Assembly (NCBI RefSeq): GCF_024169925.1
Contig: NZ_JALJXF010000001.1
Span: 3,168,001 to 3,232,000 of the forward strand
DNA length: 64,000 nucleotides
Source of the DNA: Methylorubrum extorquens
GTDB taxonomy: Bacteria > Pseudomonadota > Alphaproteobacteria > Rhizobiales > Beijerinckiaceae
Direction: 5' to 3'
The number at the start of each line of letters is the position of its first letter. The stretch's first letter is position 1. A program made the position numbers and the translations under genes. Positions 35,920-45,724 of the stretch are shown here, piece after piece. The notes beneath the pieces were generated by a model. It saw only the letters and a program-made list of their open reading frames with translations. It searched no databases and was not told the DNA's origin.

Positions 35920-37755
35920 CTATCCACAGGGCGCCACATCGCAGATTCGGACCTGAGCCCGCTCCGCCCCCCGCCAGCGGTCGCATGACAGGGTTCCGGC
36001 GATGTGGAAGCTCCGGCCGATCCCGCCGAGCAGGGCGACGCCCAGCGGTCCCTGCGCGGCCCTGAAGGCGATCGCGCCGACCGCCTGCCCGTCCCCGCTG
36101 ACGAGGCGGGCGCGGACATGCCCGTTGCCGACGATCCCGGCATCGACAATGCGGTGGCGGGGCAACGCCATCACCGGCTCGGGCGCCCCCTGCCCGAACG
36201 GGCCGGCCCGCTGGATCAGGCGCACGAGTTCGGCGGTCGCTCCTCCGGCGCTCACGGTGCCGTCGATCAGCAGCGCCTCGGCGGCACGGGCCCGGCCGAC
36301 CGCCTCGACGAGATCACCGGTGAGGCTTTCCCCGAAGGCGGTGAGGCCTCCGGGCGGGAGGGTCACGCCCGCGGCCATGGCGTGCCCACCGCCTTTGACC
36401 GCAAGCCCCGCCTCGACCGCGGCGCGCACGGCACCGCCGAGATCCGCCCCGACGACGGAACGGCCGGAGCCGACGGCGCTGCCATCTGGCTTCACCGCGA
36501 AGGCGAATGCCGGCCGGCCGAATCGCTCCTTGAGCCGGGCTGCGATGAGGCCGACAATGCCGGGATGCCATTCCGGAGAGGCGGCGATCAGGATCGGACG
36601 GTCGGGATCGCGGGTCAGGTACGCATCCATCTCCGCCTCGGCCTCGGCGACGGCCTGCGCCTCGATGGCCTGCCGCTCGCGGTTGAGCCGATCGAGTTCG
36701 TCGGCGATGCGACGGGCCTCCATCGGATCGGCCGTGGTGAGAAGCCGCGCGCCGAGACCGGCATCGCCGATCCGCCCGCCGGCATTGATGCGCGGCCCGA
36801 GGAGAAAGCCGAGATGCCACGCCTCGGGCGGCTCGCTCAGTCCGGCCGCATCGAGCAGTGCTGCCAGTCCCGGACGCCCGCGCCCGCGCATCACCGCAAG
36901 CCCCTGGACGACGAAGGCGCGGTTGAGACCGGTCAGCGGCACCACGTCGGCGACGGTGGCGAGGGCGACCAGGTCGAGGAAGTCGGTGAGGCGCGGCTCG
37001 GCGGATGTTGCGAAGACGCCATCCCGCCGCAGTCGACGGGCCAGTGCGACGAGGGTCATGAAGACCACGCCCGCCGCGCAGAGATGGCCGAGGCCGGACA
37101 GGTCGTCGAGACGGTTCGGGTTGACCAGGGCGCGCGTCTGAGGAAGCTCTTCCGGCGCGCCATGGTGGTCGAGCACGATCACGTCGAGGCCCAGGGCCGC
37201 GGCGGCGGCCAGCGGCTCATGGCCGGCGGTGCCGCAATCGACGCAGACCAGTAGGCCCGCGCCCTCCTCCCGGAGGGTCGTGACGGCGCCGACATTGGGG
37301 CCGTACCCTTCCGTAATGCGGTCGGGAATGTGGATGCGAACCGGTACGCCGAGGGCTCGAAGATAATCGGCAAGCAGGGCCGCGCTCGACGCGCCGTCGA
37401 CGTCGTAATCGCCGAAGATCGCCACCGCTTCGCGGGCGCGCACGGCATGGGCAAGCCGCTCGACCGCCGCCTCCATATCCACGAGGACGGAGGGGTCCGG
37501 CATTAGGTCGCGCAGACGCGGGGCGAGGTAGGCTTCCGCCTCCGCCGGCCGTACGCCGCGCCCGACGAGAACGCGCGCGAGCAGATCGGGCAGGCCATAG
37601 GCCTGGGTCATCGTCACGGCGAGCGCTTGGAGGCTCGGATCGCCGCAGCGCTCGCGCCAGGGCCGCCCGAGCGCCGAGGCGGTGACGTCGAGGAATGGAC
37701 GCGGGAGGCCCGAGGGCGGATCGATGAGCATGGCGGCGGTCACGCGGCCGACCAT
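35920..37755 (-). CDS. recJ: Single-stranded-DNA-specific exonuclease RecJ
   Basis: RecJ degrades single-stranded DNA 5' to 3' in recombination and mismatch repair. From ATG 37755 the protein has 611 residues (ATG 37731 gives 603; the frame stays open to 37893 without conservation). DHH-family motifs are present: FGDYDVDG, then VLDHHGA, and the DHHA1 signature GGHAMAAG, with the C-terminal OB-like domain. Two Mn2+ are bound by the Asp/His set. Transcribed away from nothing obvious; tRNA-Tyr follows. Confidence 0.93.
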   Translation of the reverse strand: MVGRVTAAMLIDPPSGLPRPFLDVTASALGRPWRERCGDPSLQALAVTMTQAYGLPDLLARVLVGRGVRPAEAEAYLAPRLRDLMPDPSVLVDMEAAVERLAHAVRAREAVAIFGDYDVDGASSAALLADYLRALGVPVRIHIPDRITEGYGPNVGAVTTLREEGAGLLVCVDCGTAGHEPLAAAAALGLDVIVLDHHGAPEELPQTRALVNPNRLDDLSGLGHLCAAGVVFMTLVALARRLRRDGVFATSAEPRLTDFLDLVALATVADVVPLTGLNRAFVVQGLAVMRGRGRPGLAALLDAAGLSEPPEAWHLGFLLGPRINAGGRIGDAGLGARLLTTADPMEARRIADELDRLNRERQAIEAQAVAEAEAEMDAYLTRDPDRPILIAASPEWHPGIVGLIAARLKERFGRPAFAFAVKPDGSAVGSGRSVVGADLGGAVRAAVEAGLAVKGGGHAMAAGVTLPPGGLTAFGESLTGDLVEAVGRARAAEALLIDGTVSAGGATAELVRLIQRAGPFGQGAPEPVMALPRHRIVDAGIVGNGHVRARLVSGDGQAVGAIAFRAAQGPLGVALLGGIGRSFHIAGTLSCDRWRGAERAQVRICDVAPCG

Positions 37756-37849
37756 AGTCGCTTTCGCGCGCCGAGGCTGCGCCCCGCAAACGACAACGGG
37801 GCAGGCGATTGCTCGCCCGCCCCGCCGCGCTGCCGGTCGTATGGACCGG

Positions 37850-39250
37850 TCAGAGGTTCTTGACGATCGAGTCGACGACCTTCTTGGCGTCACCGAACAA
37901 CATCATCGTGTTGTCGCGGAAGAACACCTCGTTCTCGACGCCGGCATAGCCGGAGCCCATGCCGCGCTTGATGAAGAGAACGGTCTTGGCCTTCTCCACG
38001 TCGAGGATCGGCATGCCGTAGATCGGCGAGGCCTTGTCGGTCTTGGCAGCCGGGTTGGTGACGTCGTTGGCGCCGATCACGAAGGCCACGTCGGCCTGCG
38101 GGAACTCGCCGTTGATGTCTTCCAGCTCGAACACCTCGTCGTAGGGCACGTTGGCTTCGGCCAGGAGCACGTTCATGTGCCCCGGCATGCGGCCTGCCAC
38201 CGGGTGGATGGCGTACTTCACCTCGACGCCTTCCTTCTTCAGCATGTCCACCATCTCGCGGAGGCTATGCTGAGCCTGGGCGACCGCCATGCCGTAGCCC
38301 GGCACGATGATGACGCGCTCGGCGTTCTTCATGATGTAAGCCGCGTCGTCGGCCGAGCCCTGCTTGACGGGGCGCGTCTCGACTTGGCCGCCACCGGCCG
38401 CCGCGGCGGAATCACCGCCGAAGCCGCCGAGGATGACCGAGATGAACGACCGGTTCATCGCCTTGCACATGATGTAGGACAGGATCGCGCCCGACGAGCC
38501 GACCAGCGAACCTGTGATGATCAGCGCGAGGTTGCCCAGGGTGAAGCCGATGCCGGCCGCCGCCCAGCCCGAGTAGGAGTTCAGCATCGAGACGACGACG
38601 GGCATGTCCGCGCCGCCGATCGGGATGATGAGCAGTCCGCCCAGGGTGAAGGACAGGAGCACGATCAGCCAGAAGACGAGCTTGCTCTCGTTGCCGATGA
38701 ACACGGCGATCAGCACCACCAGGGCGATGCCCAGCGCGATGTTGATGGCGTGCCGCTGCGGCAACATGATCGGCTTGCCGGACATGCGCCCGTCGAGCTT
38801 GGCGAAGGCGATGACCGACCCGGTGAAGGTGATCGCGCCGATCGCCGCGCCCAGCGCCATCTCGAACAGCGACTCCTTGTGGATGTGGCCGTTCTCGAGG
38901 ATGCCGACCGCCTGGGGAGCGTAGAGCGTGGCCGCCGCACCCGCCACGGCGGCGAGGCCGACGAGCGAGTGGAAGGCCGCGACGAGCTGCGGCATCGCCG
39001 TCATCGGCACCCGCTTGGCGATCACGGCACCGGCGCCACCGCCAATGCCGAGGCCGAGCAGCACCAGGATCCAGGCGCCGAACCCGGCCGGCGGATGGCC
39101 GACCAGGGTCGTGAGCACGGCGAGTGCCATGCCGATCATGCCGTACAGGTTACCCTGTCGCGACGTGGTGGGGTGCGAGAGCCCCCGCAGCGCCATGATG
39201 AACAGGACGCCGGCGACGATGTAGAGAAGGGATGAGACGTTTTCCGACAT
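37850..39250 (-). CDS. pntB: NAD(P) transhydrogenase, beta subunit
   Basis: A 466-residue membrane subunit with about nine helices (1-260) and a C-terminal NADP(H)-binding domain (domain III) containing VIIVPGYGMAVAQAQ (about 314) and FVIGANDVTNPAA. The enzyme couples proton entry to hydride transfer from NADH to NADP+, an NADPH source in methylotrophs. Last gene of pntAa-pntAb-pntB, with four bases between it and pntAb. Confidence 0.95.
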   Translation of the reverse strand: MSENVSSLLYIVAGVLFIMALRGLSHPTTSRQGNLYGMIGMALAVLTTLVGHPPAGFGAWILVLLGLGIGGGAGAVIAKRVPMTAMPQLVAAFHSLVGLAAVAGAAATLYAPQAVGILENGHIHKESLFEMALGAAIGAITFTGSVIAFAKLDGRMSGKPIMLPQRHAINIALGIALVVLIAVFIGNESKLVFWLIVLLSFTLGGLLIIPIGGADMPVVVSMLNSYSGWAAAGIGFTLGNLALIITGSLVGSSGAILSYIMCKAMNRSFISVILGGFGGDSAAAAGGGQVETRPVKQGSADDAAYIMKNAERVIIVPGYGMAVAQAQHSLREMVDMLKKEGVEVKYAIHPVAGRMPGHMNVLLAEANVPYDEVFELEDINGEFPQADVAFVIGANDVTNPAAKTDKASPIYGMPILDVEKAKTVLFIKRGMGSGYAGVENEVFFRDNTMMLFGDAKKVVDSIVKNL

Positions 39251-39254
39251 CGCC

Positions 39255-39707
39255 TCAGGCCTTCTTCTTGTACATGCCGAGCATGCGCTGGGTGACGAGG
39301 AAGCCGCCGAAGATGTTCACGGAGGCGAGGACGATGCCGATGAAGCCGAAGAAGCGGGCCCAGCCGGTGCCCTTCTCGATGAGCGGCACGCCGGCCGCCA
39401 GGAGCGCACCGACGATGATGACCGACGAGATCGCGTTGGTCACCGACATCAGCGGCGTGTGCAGGGCCGGGGTCACCGACCAGACAACGTAGTAGCCGAC
39501 GAAGATCGCGAGCACGAAGATCGCGAGCTGGAACACCGTGGGATCGACGGCGCCGTGGGTGGCGGCGGCGATGCCGTGCCCGAGCGAGTCGGCGATCGAC
39601 TGCGCTTGGGCGGCGTTCTGATGGGCGATGTCAGCCGCGGCGCGCGCGGCCGAGGCAGCGGCCTGGGCCTGCTCTGCAGGTGAGACGGGCGGAAGGGGGG
39701 TTGCCAT
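39255..39707 (-). CDS. pntAb: NAD(P) transhydrogenase, alpha subunit part 2 (membrane)
   Basis: A 150-residue membrane subunit. An Ala/Gln-rich N-terminal helix (about 8-40) precedes four hydrophobic helices with the family stretch [20 protein letters not shown]. In alphaproteobacteria the PntA chain is split and this is the membrane part. It lies 21 bases after pntAa. Confidence 0.93.
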   Translation of the reverse strand: MATPLPPVSPAEQAQAAASAARAAADIAHQNAAQAQSIADSLGHGIAAATHGAVDPTVFQLAIFVLAIFVGYYVVWSVTPALHTPLMSVTNAISSVIIVGALLAAGVPLIEKGTGWARFFGFIGIVLASVNIFGGFLVTQRMLGMYKKKA

Positions 39708-39728
39708 GGTGAGATCCTCCGCGACCGA

Positions 39729-40868
39729 TCAGGCTTTGGGCTGAAAGTTGGGGTGGACCACCTGACCGTCGCGGGTCAGATTGGTGGCCTTGACGAGTTC
39801 GTCGTCCCACTGCACCGCCAGCGCCTTCGACTCCTTGTCGATCAGGGTCTCGACGAAAGCGTAGAGGTTGCGGGCGTAGAGGCTCGACGCGGTAGCCGCG
39901 AGGCGGCCCGGCACGTTGACGTGGCCGACGATCTTCACGCCGTTGCCGACGGTGACGATCTCACCGGGCTTTGCGCCCGCGACGTTGCCGCCGCGCTCGA
40001 CCGCGAGGTCGACGAGCACCGAGCCCGGCTTCATCGAAGCGACCATCTCCTCGGAGACGAGCTTCGGCGCGGGCCGGCCAGGGATCAGCGCCGTGGTGAT
40101 GACGATGTCCTGCTTGGCGATGTGGCCCTTGACCAGCTCCGCCTGCTTCTTCTGGTACTCGGCCGACATCTCCTTGGCGTAGCCGCCGGAGGTCTCGGCC
40201 TGCTTGAACTCGTCGTCCTCGACGGCGACGAACTTCGCGCCGAGCGATTCGACCTGTTCCTTGGTGGCGGGCCGCACGTCGGTGGCGGTCACCACGGCAC
40301 CCATGCGGCGGGCGGTGGCAATGGCCTGCAGGCCGGCGACGCCGACGCCCATGATGAAGATGCGCGCGGCCGGAACGGTGCCGGCGGCGGTCATCATCAT
40401 CGGCAGGGAGCGGCCGTACTCGGCGGCGCCATCGACCACGGCGCGGTAGCCGGCGAGGTTCGCCTGCGAGGAGAGGACGTCCATCACCTGCGCGCGGGTG
40501 ATGCGGGGCATCAGCTCCATGGCGAAGGTGTTGACACCGGCCTCGGCGGCAGCCTTCAGCGCGTCCTCGTGCCCGTAGGGGTCCATGATCGCGACGACCG
40601 TGGCGCCCTTCTGGGTCTTGCCCAGTTCCTCGGCATTGAGACGGCGGACCTTCAGGACGAGGTCGGCGCCGGAGAGAGCTTCCTCGGCGCTTCCGGCGAT
40701 CTTGGCGCCGGCGGCCTCGTACTCGCCATCGGGCACGCCGGCCTTGGCGCCGGCTCCCGATTGCACGACGACATCGGACCCCAGACCTATGAACTTCTTG
40801 ACCGTTTCTGGGACGGCCGCGACCCGTGGTTCTGTCGGGTCCGTCTCCGTCAAGACGGCAATACGCAT
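39729..40868 (-). CDS. pntAa: NAD(P) transhydrogenase, alpha subunit part 1 (NAD-binding)
   Basis: A 379-residue soluble domain I subunit, homologous to alanine dehydrogenase. It has a Rossmann motif GVGVAGLQAIATARRMGA (about 175-192) for NAD(H), the mobile-loop region QKKQAELVKGHIAKQDIVIT and the PGRPAPKLV segment. It docks on the PntB NADP domain in the cytoplasm. First gene of the operon; the 111-bp gap before it may carry the promoter. Confidence 0.95.
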   Translation of the reverse strand: MRIAVLTETDPTEPRVAAVPETVKKFIGLGSDVVVQSGAGAKAGVPDGEYEAAGAKIAGSAEEALSGADLVLKVRRLNAEELGKTQKGATVVAIMDPYGHEDALKAAAEAGVNTFAMELMPRITRAQVMDVLSSQANLAGYRAVVDGAAEYGRSLPMMMTAAGTVPAARIFIMGVGVAGLQAIATARRMGAVVTATDVRPATKEQVESLGAKFVAVEDDEFKQAETSGGYAKEMSAEYQKKQAELVKGHIAKQDIVITTALIPGRPAPKLVSEEMVASMKPGSVLVDLAVERGGNVAGAKPGEIVTVGNGVKIVGHVNVPGRLAATASSLYARNLYAFVETLIDKESKALAVQWDDELVKATNLTRDGQVVHPNFQPKA

Positions 40869-40979
40869 CAGTTGCTCCCGTTCTTACAGCCGCCTTTCGG
40901 CGTGCCGGTATCCGAGCTTGCTGGGAAGTTCAGATTTGGAAAAGGCCGACGCAGTAAGTCGGCCTGGAAGTCTCGATCC

Positions 40980-41273
40980 TCAGCTCAGGAAAAGGATCGC
41001 GAGGAGTGCGGCGAAGACGAAGGCCTGGGCCTTCCAGCCGATGGCGGGGACGAAGGCGCCGATGGCTGCGGCCACCCAGGAGACCAGCACGCCGATGATC
41101 GCGGTCAGCCACGCTTCGTGCACGCCGCCGATCGCGAGAGCGGTCACCCAGCACAACACCGTGACGGTACCGATCTCGACGAAGCGGACGAAGCCCCGAT
41201 AGGTCTGCTCGTGGGTCTTCTCGTCCATCGCCGGGCTGTAGTGCATGCCGGTGAGGGTCTTCGTATCCGCCAT
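40980..41273 (-). CDS. aa3-type cytochrome c oxidase subunit IV
   Basis: A 97-residue protein from ATG 41273 (ATG 41309 also in frame). The soluble start, MDEKTHEQTYRGFVRF, is the signature of the small bacterial aa3 oxidase subunit IV family. Two or three hydrophobic helices follow. It packs beside the oxidase core; its exact role is unclear even in Rhodobacter and Paracoccus, where it is dispensable. It lies just upstream of the pnt operon on the same strand. Confidence 0.85.
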   Translation of the reverse strand: MADTKTLTGMHYSPAMDEKTHEQTYRGFVRFVEIGTVTVLCWVTALAIGGVHEAWLTAIIGVLVSWVAAAIGAFVPAIGWKAQAFVFAALLAILFLS

Positions 41274-41385
41274 TGCGCGCCCGTTCCCTGGTATCGTTTT
41301 GCTTGTCACGCGCGGATTTAGCGCAAGGCAACTCCGCTCGCAATCAGCTTGACGGTCGCGCTGGGGAGTCGTGAGCCGGCTTTTG

Positions 41386-42756
41386 TCAGACCGGAGCCGG
41401 CAGACCGGCTTCCGCGAGCGCCGTTTCCTGACGCTCCGAGAGCATTTCCAGTGAGAAACGCTCGATCTCGGCTTCGAACAGGCGGTGATAGTTCAACTCG
41501 GACCGCAAGTGCAGGAAGACAGCACCGAGCCCGACCGCCGCACGGTCCATGAACACGAATTCCTGTGGAATCGTGACCGGCCCGCGCTCCTTCAGGGCTT
41601 GATGTACAGAGAAGGCCTCCCGCCTGCCGTAGGCTCCGGGTTCGATCCCATCCGCGACCGTGCGCGTGCGGTCTTCCAGCAGCGGCCCGTAGATGAAACG
41701 GGCCCAGATATTGAGGATGTCGACGGTCTCCTTGTCGAGCTGCTTGAATCCCCAGACTTCGTAGGCGTGGACCACGCGATCCCGGTCGTTTTCCAGCAGA
41801 CCGCGATAGAGATCGACGACGCCGCCGACGAATCGCGGGTGGAAGATGCGTACGCATCCGTAGTCGAGCAGGTTGATGCCCTGCGCCTCGCCGCCCTCGG
41901 AAAAGACGGTGTAGTTGCCCAGATGCGGATCGCCGTGGATGACCGCGGCGCGGCTGAACGGATGCCACCACGCCCTGAACATGGCTTGGGCGATGCGGTT
42001 GCGGATCTCGATCGGGGCGTCGGCGAAATTCAGGATCCTTTCGCCGTCGAGCCAGCCGAGGGTAAGAAGGCGTTTCGTCGACAGGGTGGGATGGACCGTC
42101 GGCACCCGCACCGAATCAACGTCCCTGAGCACGCTACCGTAGAGCTCGGCATGCTTGGCCTCGCGGCCGTAATCGAGTTCTTCCCGCACCCGGGCGCCGA
42201 TCTCCTTGGCAATCTCGGAGGTATCGAGCCAAGAGTTCATCCGGCGATGCAGCGCAAAGGCGACCTGAAGCTGCTTCAGGTCGGCTTCGACGGCCGACTG
42301 CATGTCGGGATATTGGAGCTTGCAGGCGAGAGCTGCCCCGTCGAGCGATTCGGCGCGATGGACCTGCCCCAGCGAGGCGGCGGCGGCCGGCTTGAGATCG
42401 AAGCTGCCGAAGCGGCTCTGCCAGTCGGCCCCGAGTTCGGCCATCATCCGGCGCTTGACGAAGGCCGCGCCCATCGGCGGCGCATCGGCCTGAAGTTTCT
42501 GCAATTCGGCGGCATATTCCGGCGGCAGCAGGTCCGGCACGGTGGCGAGCAGCTGCGCCACCTTCATGATCGGCCCTTTGAGGCCGCCGAGCGCCTGGGC
42601 CAAAGCCGCCGCGTTGTTCAGGCTCGCACCGTCCTTGCCGCCGAACAGGCGCGCCGCCGCCATCCGCGCGGCCACCCCTCCGACATTGGCGCCGACGCTG
42701 GCATAGCGGCTCGCGCGGGCGGTGAAGCGGTTGGCTTCGCGGTCGGTCTCGGCCAT
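41386..42756 (-). CDS. ABC1/UbiB-family atypical kinase (AarF domain)
   Basis: A 456-residue protein of the ABC1/ADCK family. Motifs seen are GLKGPIMKVAQLLA (KxGQ-type region, about 57-70), the Ala/nucleotide-lysine strand ALACKLQYPD (about 133), catalytic loop HGDPHLGNY (about 277) and LLDYGCVR (about 297, DFG-like). Family members support ubiquinone biosynthesis through ATPase activity; this longer-branch type is not the classic UbiB with C-terminal membrane helices, which I do not see. Partner unknown. Confidence 0.85.
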   Translation of the reverse strand: MAETDREANRFTARASRYASVGANVGGVAARMAAARLFGGKDGASLNNAAALAQALGGLKGPIMKVAQLLATVPDLLPPEYAAELQKLQADAPPMGAAFVKRRMMAELGADWQSRFGSFDLKPAAAASLGQVHRAESLDGAALACKLQYPDMQSAVEADLKQLQVAFALHRRMNSWLDTSEIAKEIGARVREELDYGREAKHAELYGSVLRDVDSVRVPTVHPTLSTKRLLTLGWLDGERILNFADAPIEIRNRIAQAMFRAWWHPFSRAAVIHGDPHLGNYTVFSEGGEAQGINLLDYGCVRIFHPRFVGGVVDLYRGLLENDRDRVVHAYEVWGFKQLDKETVDILNIWARFIYGPLLEDRTRTVADGIEPGAYGRREAFSVHQALKERGPVTIPQEFVFMDRAAVGLGAVFLHLRSELNYHRLFEAEIERFSLEMLSERQETALAEAGLPAPV

Positions 42757-42848
42757 GGATTCGGATCGATTCCTATCGGGACTCGACCGGAGATAGGCAC
42801 CGCCGGGCCTCGCGCCCAGGGCGCTGGGGCGGCGCGCCGCGGGTGGCG

Positions 42849-43235
42849 CTACGCTTTCGGCCAGTTGTCTCGGATCCAGCGGGTCAGGCCGGATTCATCG
42901 ATCTCGCCCGCGGCGAGGCCACGGATCATCAGCACCGCCTCCGCCTCGGCAACGAAGAAGTCGATGTCGTTCAGACCGAGAAAGGTCACGAACGCCAGCA
43001 GTGCCGCGCGCTTGTTGCCATCGATGAACGGACGGTTATTGGCGATTCTGAAAGCGTAGGCCGCGGCGAGTTCGGACAGGTCTGGCTCGCCGTAGCCCGC
43101 GCGGTTGGTGGGCCGACCGACGGCCGATTCGAGCGCCCCCTCGTCGCGCAGACCCGAAGGCCCGCCGAAGAGCTTGAGTTGCTGTGCGTGGATGGCCTGG
43201 ACGAGCTTGCTCGTGAGCCAGATGATTTCGCTTAC
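42849..43235 (-). pseudogene. Doc (death-on-curing) Fic-fold toxin without a usable start codon
   Basis: The frame encodes about 128 residues of the Doc toxin family (EIIWLTSKLVQAIHAQQLKL, GGPSGLRDEGALESAVGRPT, then RPFIDGNKRAALLAF). Doc proteins phosphorylate EF-Tu. The codon where the start should be reads GTA (43235-43233), overlapping the antitoxin stop TAA. A single G-to-A change from GTGA to GTAA would explain both. No ATG, GTG or TTG precedes the conserved core. The Fic-motif histidine (HPFxDGNK) is Arg here. Probably inactive, unless translated by coupling from GTA. Confidence 0.7.
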
Positions 43236-43456
43236 TTCGCAAGCTCGGCGAGCGCGTTCCGATAGGACTTCATCGCCTTACCGGCGATCTTCATGCCCTT
43301 CTTGAAGGTCGGGTCGTAGGGCGAGAGATGCAGCGTGCCGTCGGCGTTCTCGGTGACGTGCAACCAGTCACCCTGATCCAGCTTGAGCCTGCCGACGAGT
43401 TCCTTCGGCAGGATCAGCCCGGTCGAATTTCCGATGCGCTTGATTGCGAGTTTCAT
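43232..43456 (-). CDS. AbrB/MazE-type antitoxin
   Basis: A 74-residue protein with a swapped-hairpin AbrB DNA-binding domain: MKLAIKRIGNSTGLILPKEL, then LKLDQGDWLHVTEN. The C-terminal half (FKKGMKIAGKAMKSYRNALA) would wrap the toxin. Such antitoxins bind their own promoter and neutralise the Doc partner, whose frame overlaps the stop by four bases. The gene seems intact although the toxin is not. Confidence 0.85.
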   Translation of the reverse strand: MKLAIKRIGNSTGLILPKELVGRLKLDQGDWLHVTENADGTLHLSPYDPTFKKGMKIAGKAMKSYRNALAELAK

Positions 43457-43518
43457 GGAATTGGCCCTCGCGCCTATCAGCGTTCAACACGCTCGGGCCA
43501 CAGCCCATAGAATGTGGG

Positions 43519-45396
43519 CTACGCTCCCTCCATCGCCTCCAGCTCCGCGATCATCCCCTCGATCATCCCGAGACCAATCTGCCAGAAGCCCGGATCGCTG
43601 GCGTCGAGCCCGAACGGCTTCAGCAACTCGCCGTAAGGCTTCGAACCGCCGGCCGACAGCAGGGCGAAGTAGCGCTCGACGAAGCCGGGCTCGGCGCGGG
43701 CGTAGACGCCGTAGAGCGAGTTCACGAGGCAATCGCCGAACGCGTAGGCGTAGACGTAGAACGGCGAGTGGATGAAGTGCGGGATGTAGGCCCAGAACGG
43801 CTCGTAGCCCTTGTCGAGGGTAATTGCCGGACCGAGGCTCTCGGACTGCACCGACATCCAGAGTTCGTTGATCTGCTCGGCCGTCAGCTCGCCCTTGGCG
43901 CGGGCGAGGTGGACCTTCCGCTCGAACGAGTAGAACGCGATCTGGCGTACCACCGTGTTGATCATGTCCTCGACCTTGGCCGCCAGCATCGCCCGGCGCT
44001 GGGTCGGGTCCGTGGTCTGGCCCAAGAGGCGCTGGAAGGTCAGCATCTCGCCGAACACGCTCGCCGTTTCGGCCAGCGTCAGGGGGGTCGGCGCCATCAA
44101 CGCGCCGTTGGGGGCGGCGAGCACCTGATGCACGCCGTGGCCGAGTTCGTGCGCGAGGGTCATCACGTCGCGCGGCTTGCCCTGGTAATTCACCAGCACG
44201 TAGGGGTGGGCCGAGGGCACGGTCGGGTGCGCGAAGGCGCCGGGCGCCTTGCCGGGCCGGGTCGGCGCATCGATCCAGCCGCCGTCGAAGAATTTCTTGG
44301 CGATGCCGGCCATGTCCGGTGAGAAGGCGTCGTAGGCCTCCAGCACCGTGTCGCGGGCCTGAGCCCAAGGAATCGTGCGCTGCTCGACCTTCGGCAGCGG
44401 CGCGTTGCGGTCCCAGTAGGGCAGCGCCTCGACGCCGAACCACTTGGCCTTGAGCCGGTAATAGCGGTGCGACAGCCGCGGATAGGCCGCGCGCACGGCC
44501 TCGACCATGGCGGCGACGACCTCCGGCTCGACGCGGTTCGAGAGGTGGCGGGCATCGGCCACGTCCTTGAAGCCGCGCCAGCGGTCAGAGATCTCCTTGT
44601 CCTTGGCCAGGGTGTTGGTGATCAGCGTGAAGATACGCAGATTCGCCCGCAGGGTCTCGCCGAGCGCCTGCGCCGCCTCCTGGCGCACCGCCCCGTCCGC
44701 GTCCTGAAGCTTGTTGAGCGTCGGCTCCAGCGTCAGGCGCTCGCCCTGAACCGAGAAGCGGAGTGAGGCGATCGTCTCATTGAACAGCCGGTCCCAGGCG
44801 GCGTTCGATGTCACCGACTTGTCGAGGAACAGCTTTTCCGTGCGGTCGTCGAGCTGGTGCGGCTTCTCGCGCCGCAGATCCTCGATCCAGGGCCGGTAGT
44901 GGGCCAGCGGCCCGGCCACCATCGCGGCATCGAGCACGGCATCCTCGACGCGGTTCAACTCCAGACCGAAGAACAGCAGGTCGCCCGAGGCCGTAGTCAG
45001 CCGCTCGCGGGTGTCGCCATAGAACTTGGCGCGGGTCTCGTCCGTCGTGTCGCCGGAATAGACAAGGCCGGCATAGGACATCAGCCGCCCCATCAGATCC
45101 TCGATCCGCTCGAAGGTCTGCACCGACTCGCCGAGCACGGAAGAGGCATCCGGCCCGGCCGCGATCTCGGCAATCCGGCCCGCATAGCGTTCGGCGAAAA
45201 CTCGACTCTCCGCCTCAGCCCGGTCGAGATCGTCGCGGAAGGCCGGCGCGTCCATGCTCGGATAGAGGTCGGTAAGGTCCCATTCCGGCAGCACGCCGAG
45301 ATCGGCCGCCTGCAGCGCCCCGCGCACCGCCGCGAGTTCCTCAGCCCCTCTCGGCAAGTCCGGCGACAGGGCGGCGAAAACGGCTCGGCTCGACAT
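43519..45396 (-). CDS. pepF: M3-family oligoendopeptidase F
   Basis: A 625-residue cytoplasmic zinc peptidase from ATG 45396 (ATG 45438 also in frame). The active site HELGHGVHQ lies at about residue 410, and the third zinc ligand is in a later glutamate helix (SVFGEMLTFQRLL, about 432). PepF-type enzymes cut oligopeptides of 7-17 residues in protein turnover. Length is normal. The gene follows the toxin-antitoxin pair on the same strand but is upstream of neither in transcription; it has its own 328-bp upstream region. Confidence 0.93.
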   Translation of the reverse strand: MSSRAVFAALSPDLPRGAEELAAVRGALQAADLGVLPEWDLTDLYPSMDAPAFRDDLDRAEAESRVFAERYAGRIAEIAAGPDASSVLGESVQTFERIEDLMGRLMSYAGLVYSGDTTDETRAKFYGDTRERLTTASGDLLFFGLELNRVEDAVLDAAMVAGPLAHYRPWIEDLRREKPHQLDDRTEKLFLDKSVTSNAAWDRLFNETIASLRFSVQGERLTLEPTLNKLQDADGAVRQEAAQALGETLRANLRIFTLITNTLAKDKEISDRWRGFKDVADARHLSNRVEPEVVAAMVEAVRAAYPRLSHRYYRLKAKWFGVEALPYWDRNAPLPKVEQRTIPWAQARDTVLEAYDAFSPDMAGIAKKFFDGGWIDAPTRPGKAPGAFAHPTVPSAHPYVLVNYQGKPRDVMTLAHELGHGVHQVLAAPNGALMAPTPLTLAETASVFGEMLTFQRLLGQTTDPTQRRAMLAAKVEDMINTVVRQIAFYSFERKVHLARAKGELTAEQINELWMSVQSESLGPAITLDKGYEPFWAYIPHFIHSPFYVYAYAFGDCLVNSLYGVYARAEPGFVERYFALLSAGGSKPYGELLKPFGLDASDPGFWQIGLGMIEGMIAELEAMEGA

Positions 45397-45724
45397 GATG
45401 TGCTGTTTCCTCGACGTAGTGGATCGCGGGTTCGGCATCGGGCGCGCCCGCGCAGCCAGAGTCAGATATCGAGCGCAGGGCCGTCACGATCAACTGCGCT
45501 CCGCAATCCCAGGCGCGTGAGGGCCGACGGATGGTTCCGCCGGGCGGGCCATCACGCCGTTTGGAGGGCCGTGCGGGTTAAATTCGAGCGTCGTTAAGCG
45601 GCGCTTTACGCTCTTCGGCGACCCTGTGCCTCGAAACGAAACAGCCGCCGCCATGCGCCGCCGGTTCCCCTTGGGAGGCCGGTTCGGCCCGCGGCCGGCT
45701 TGAGCGGAAAGCGAGGCGCCCCGC
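45397..45724. other. Divergent promoter region of pepF and the sigma-54 response regulator
   Basis: About 330 bases between two start codons. A short AT-rich patch at about 45575-45600 is the likeliest promoter area. No repeat or RNA gene recognised. Confidence 0.5.

Noticed and set aside
36002..37254. Two overlapping plus-strand frames of about 380 and 416 codons
   Set aside because: They are opposite recJ, which has all DHH motifs; two frames open at once shows base-composition bias, not coding.
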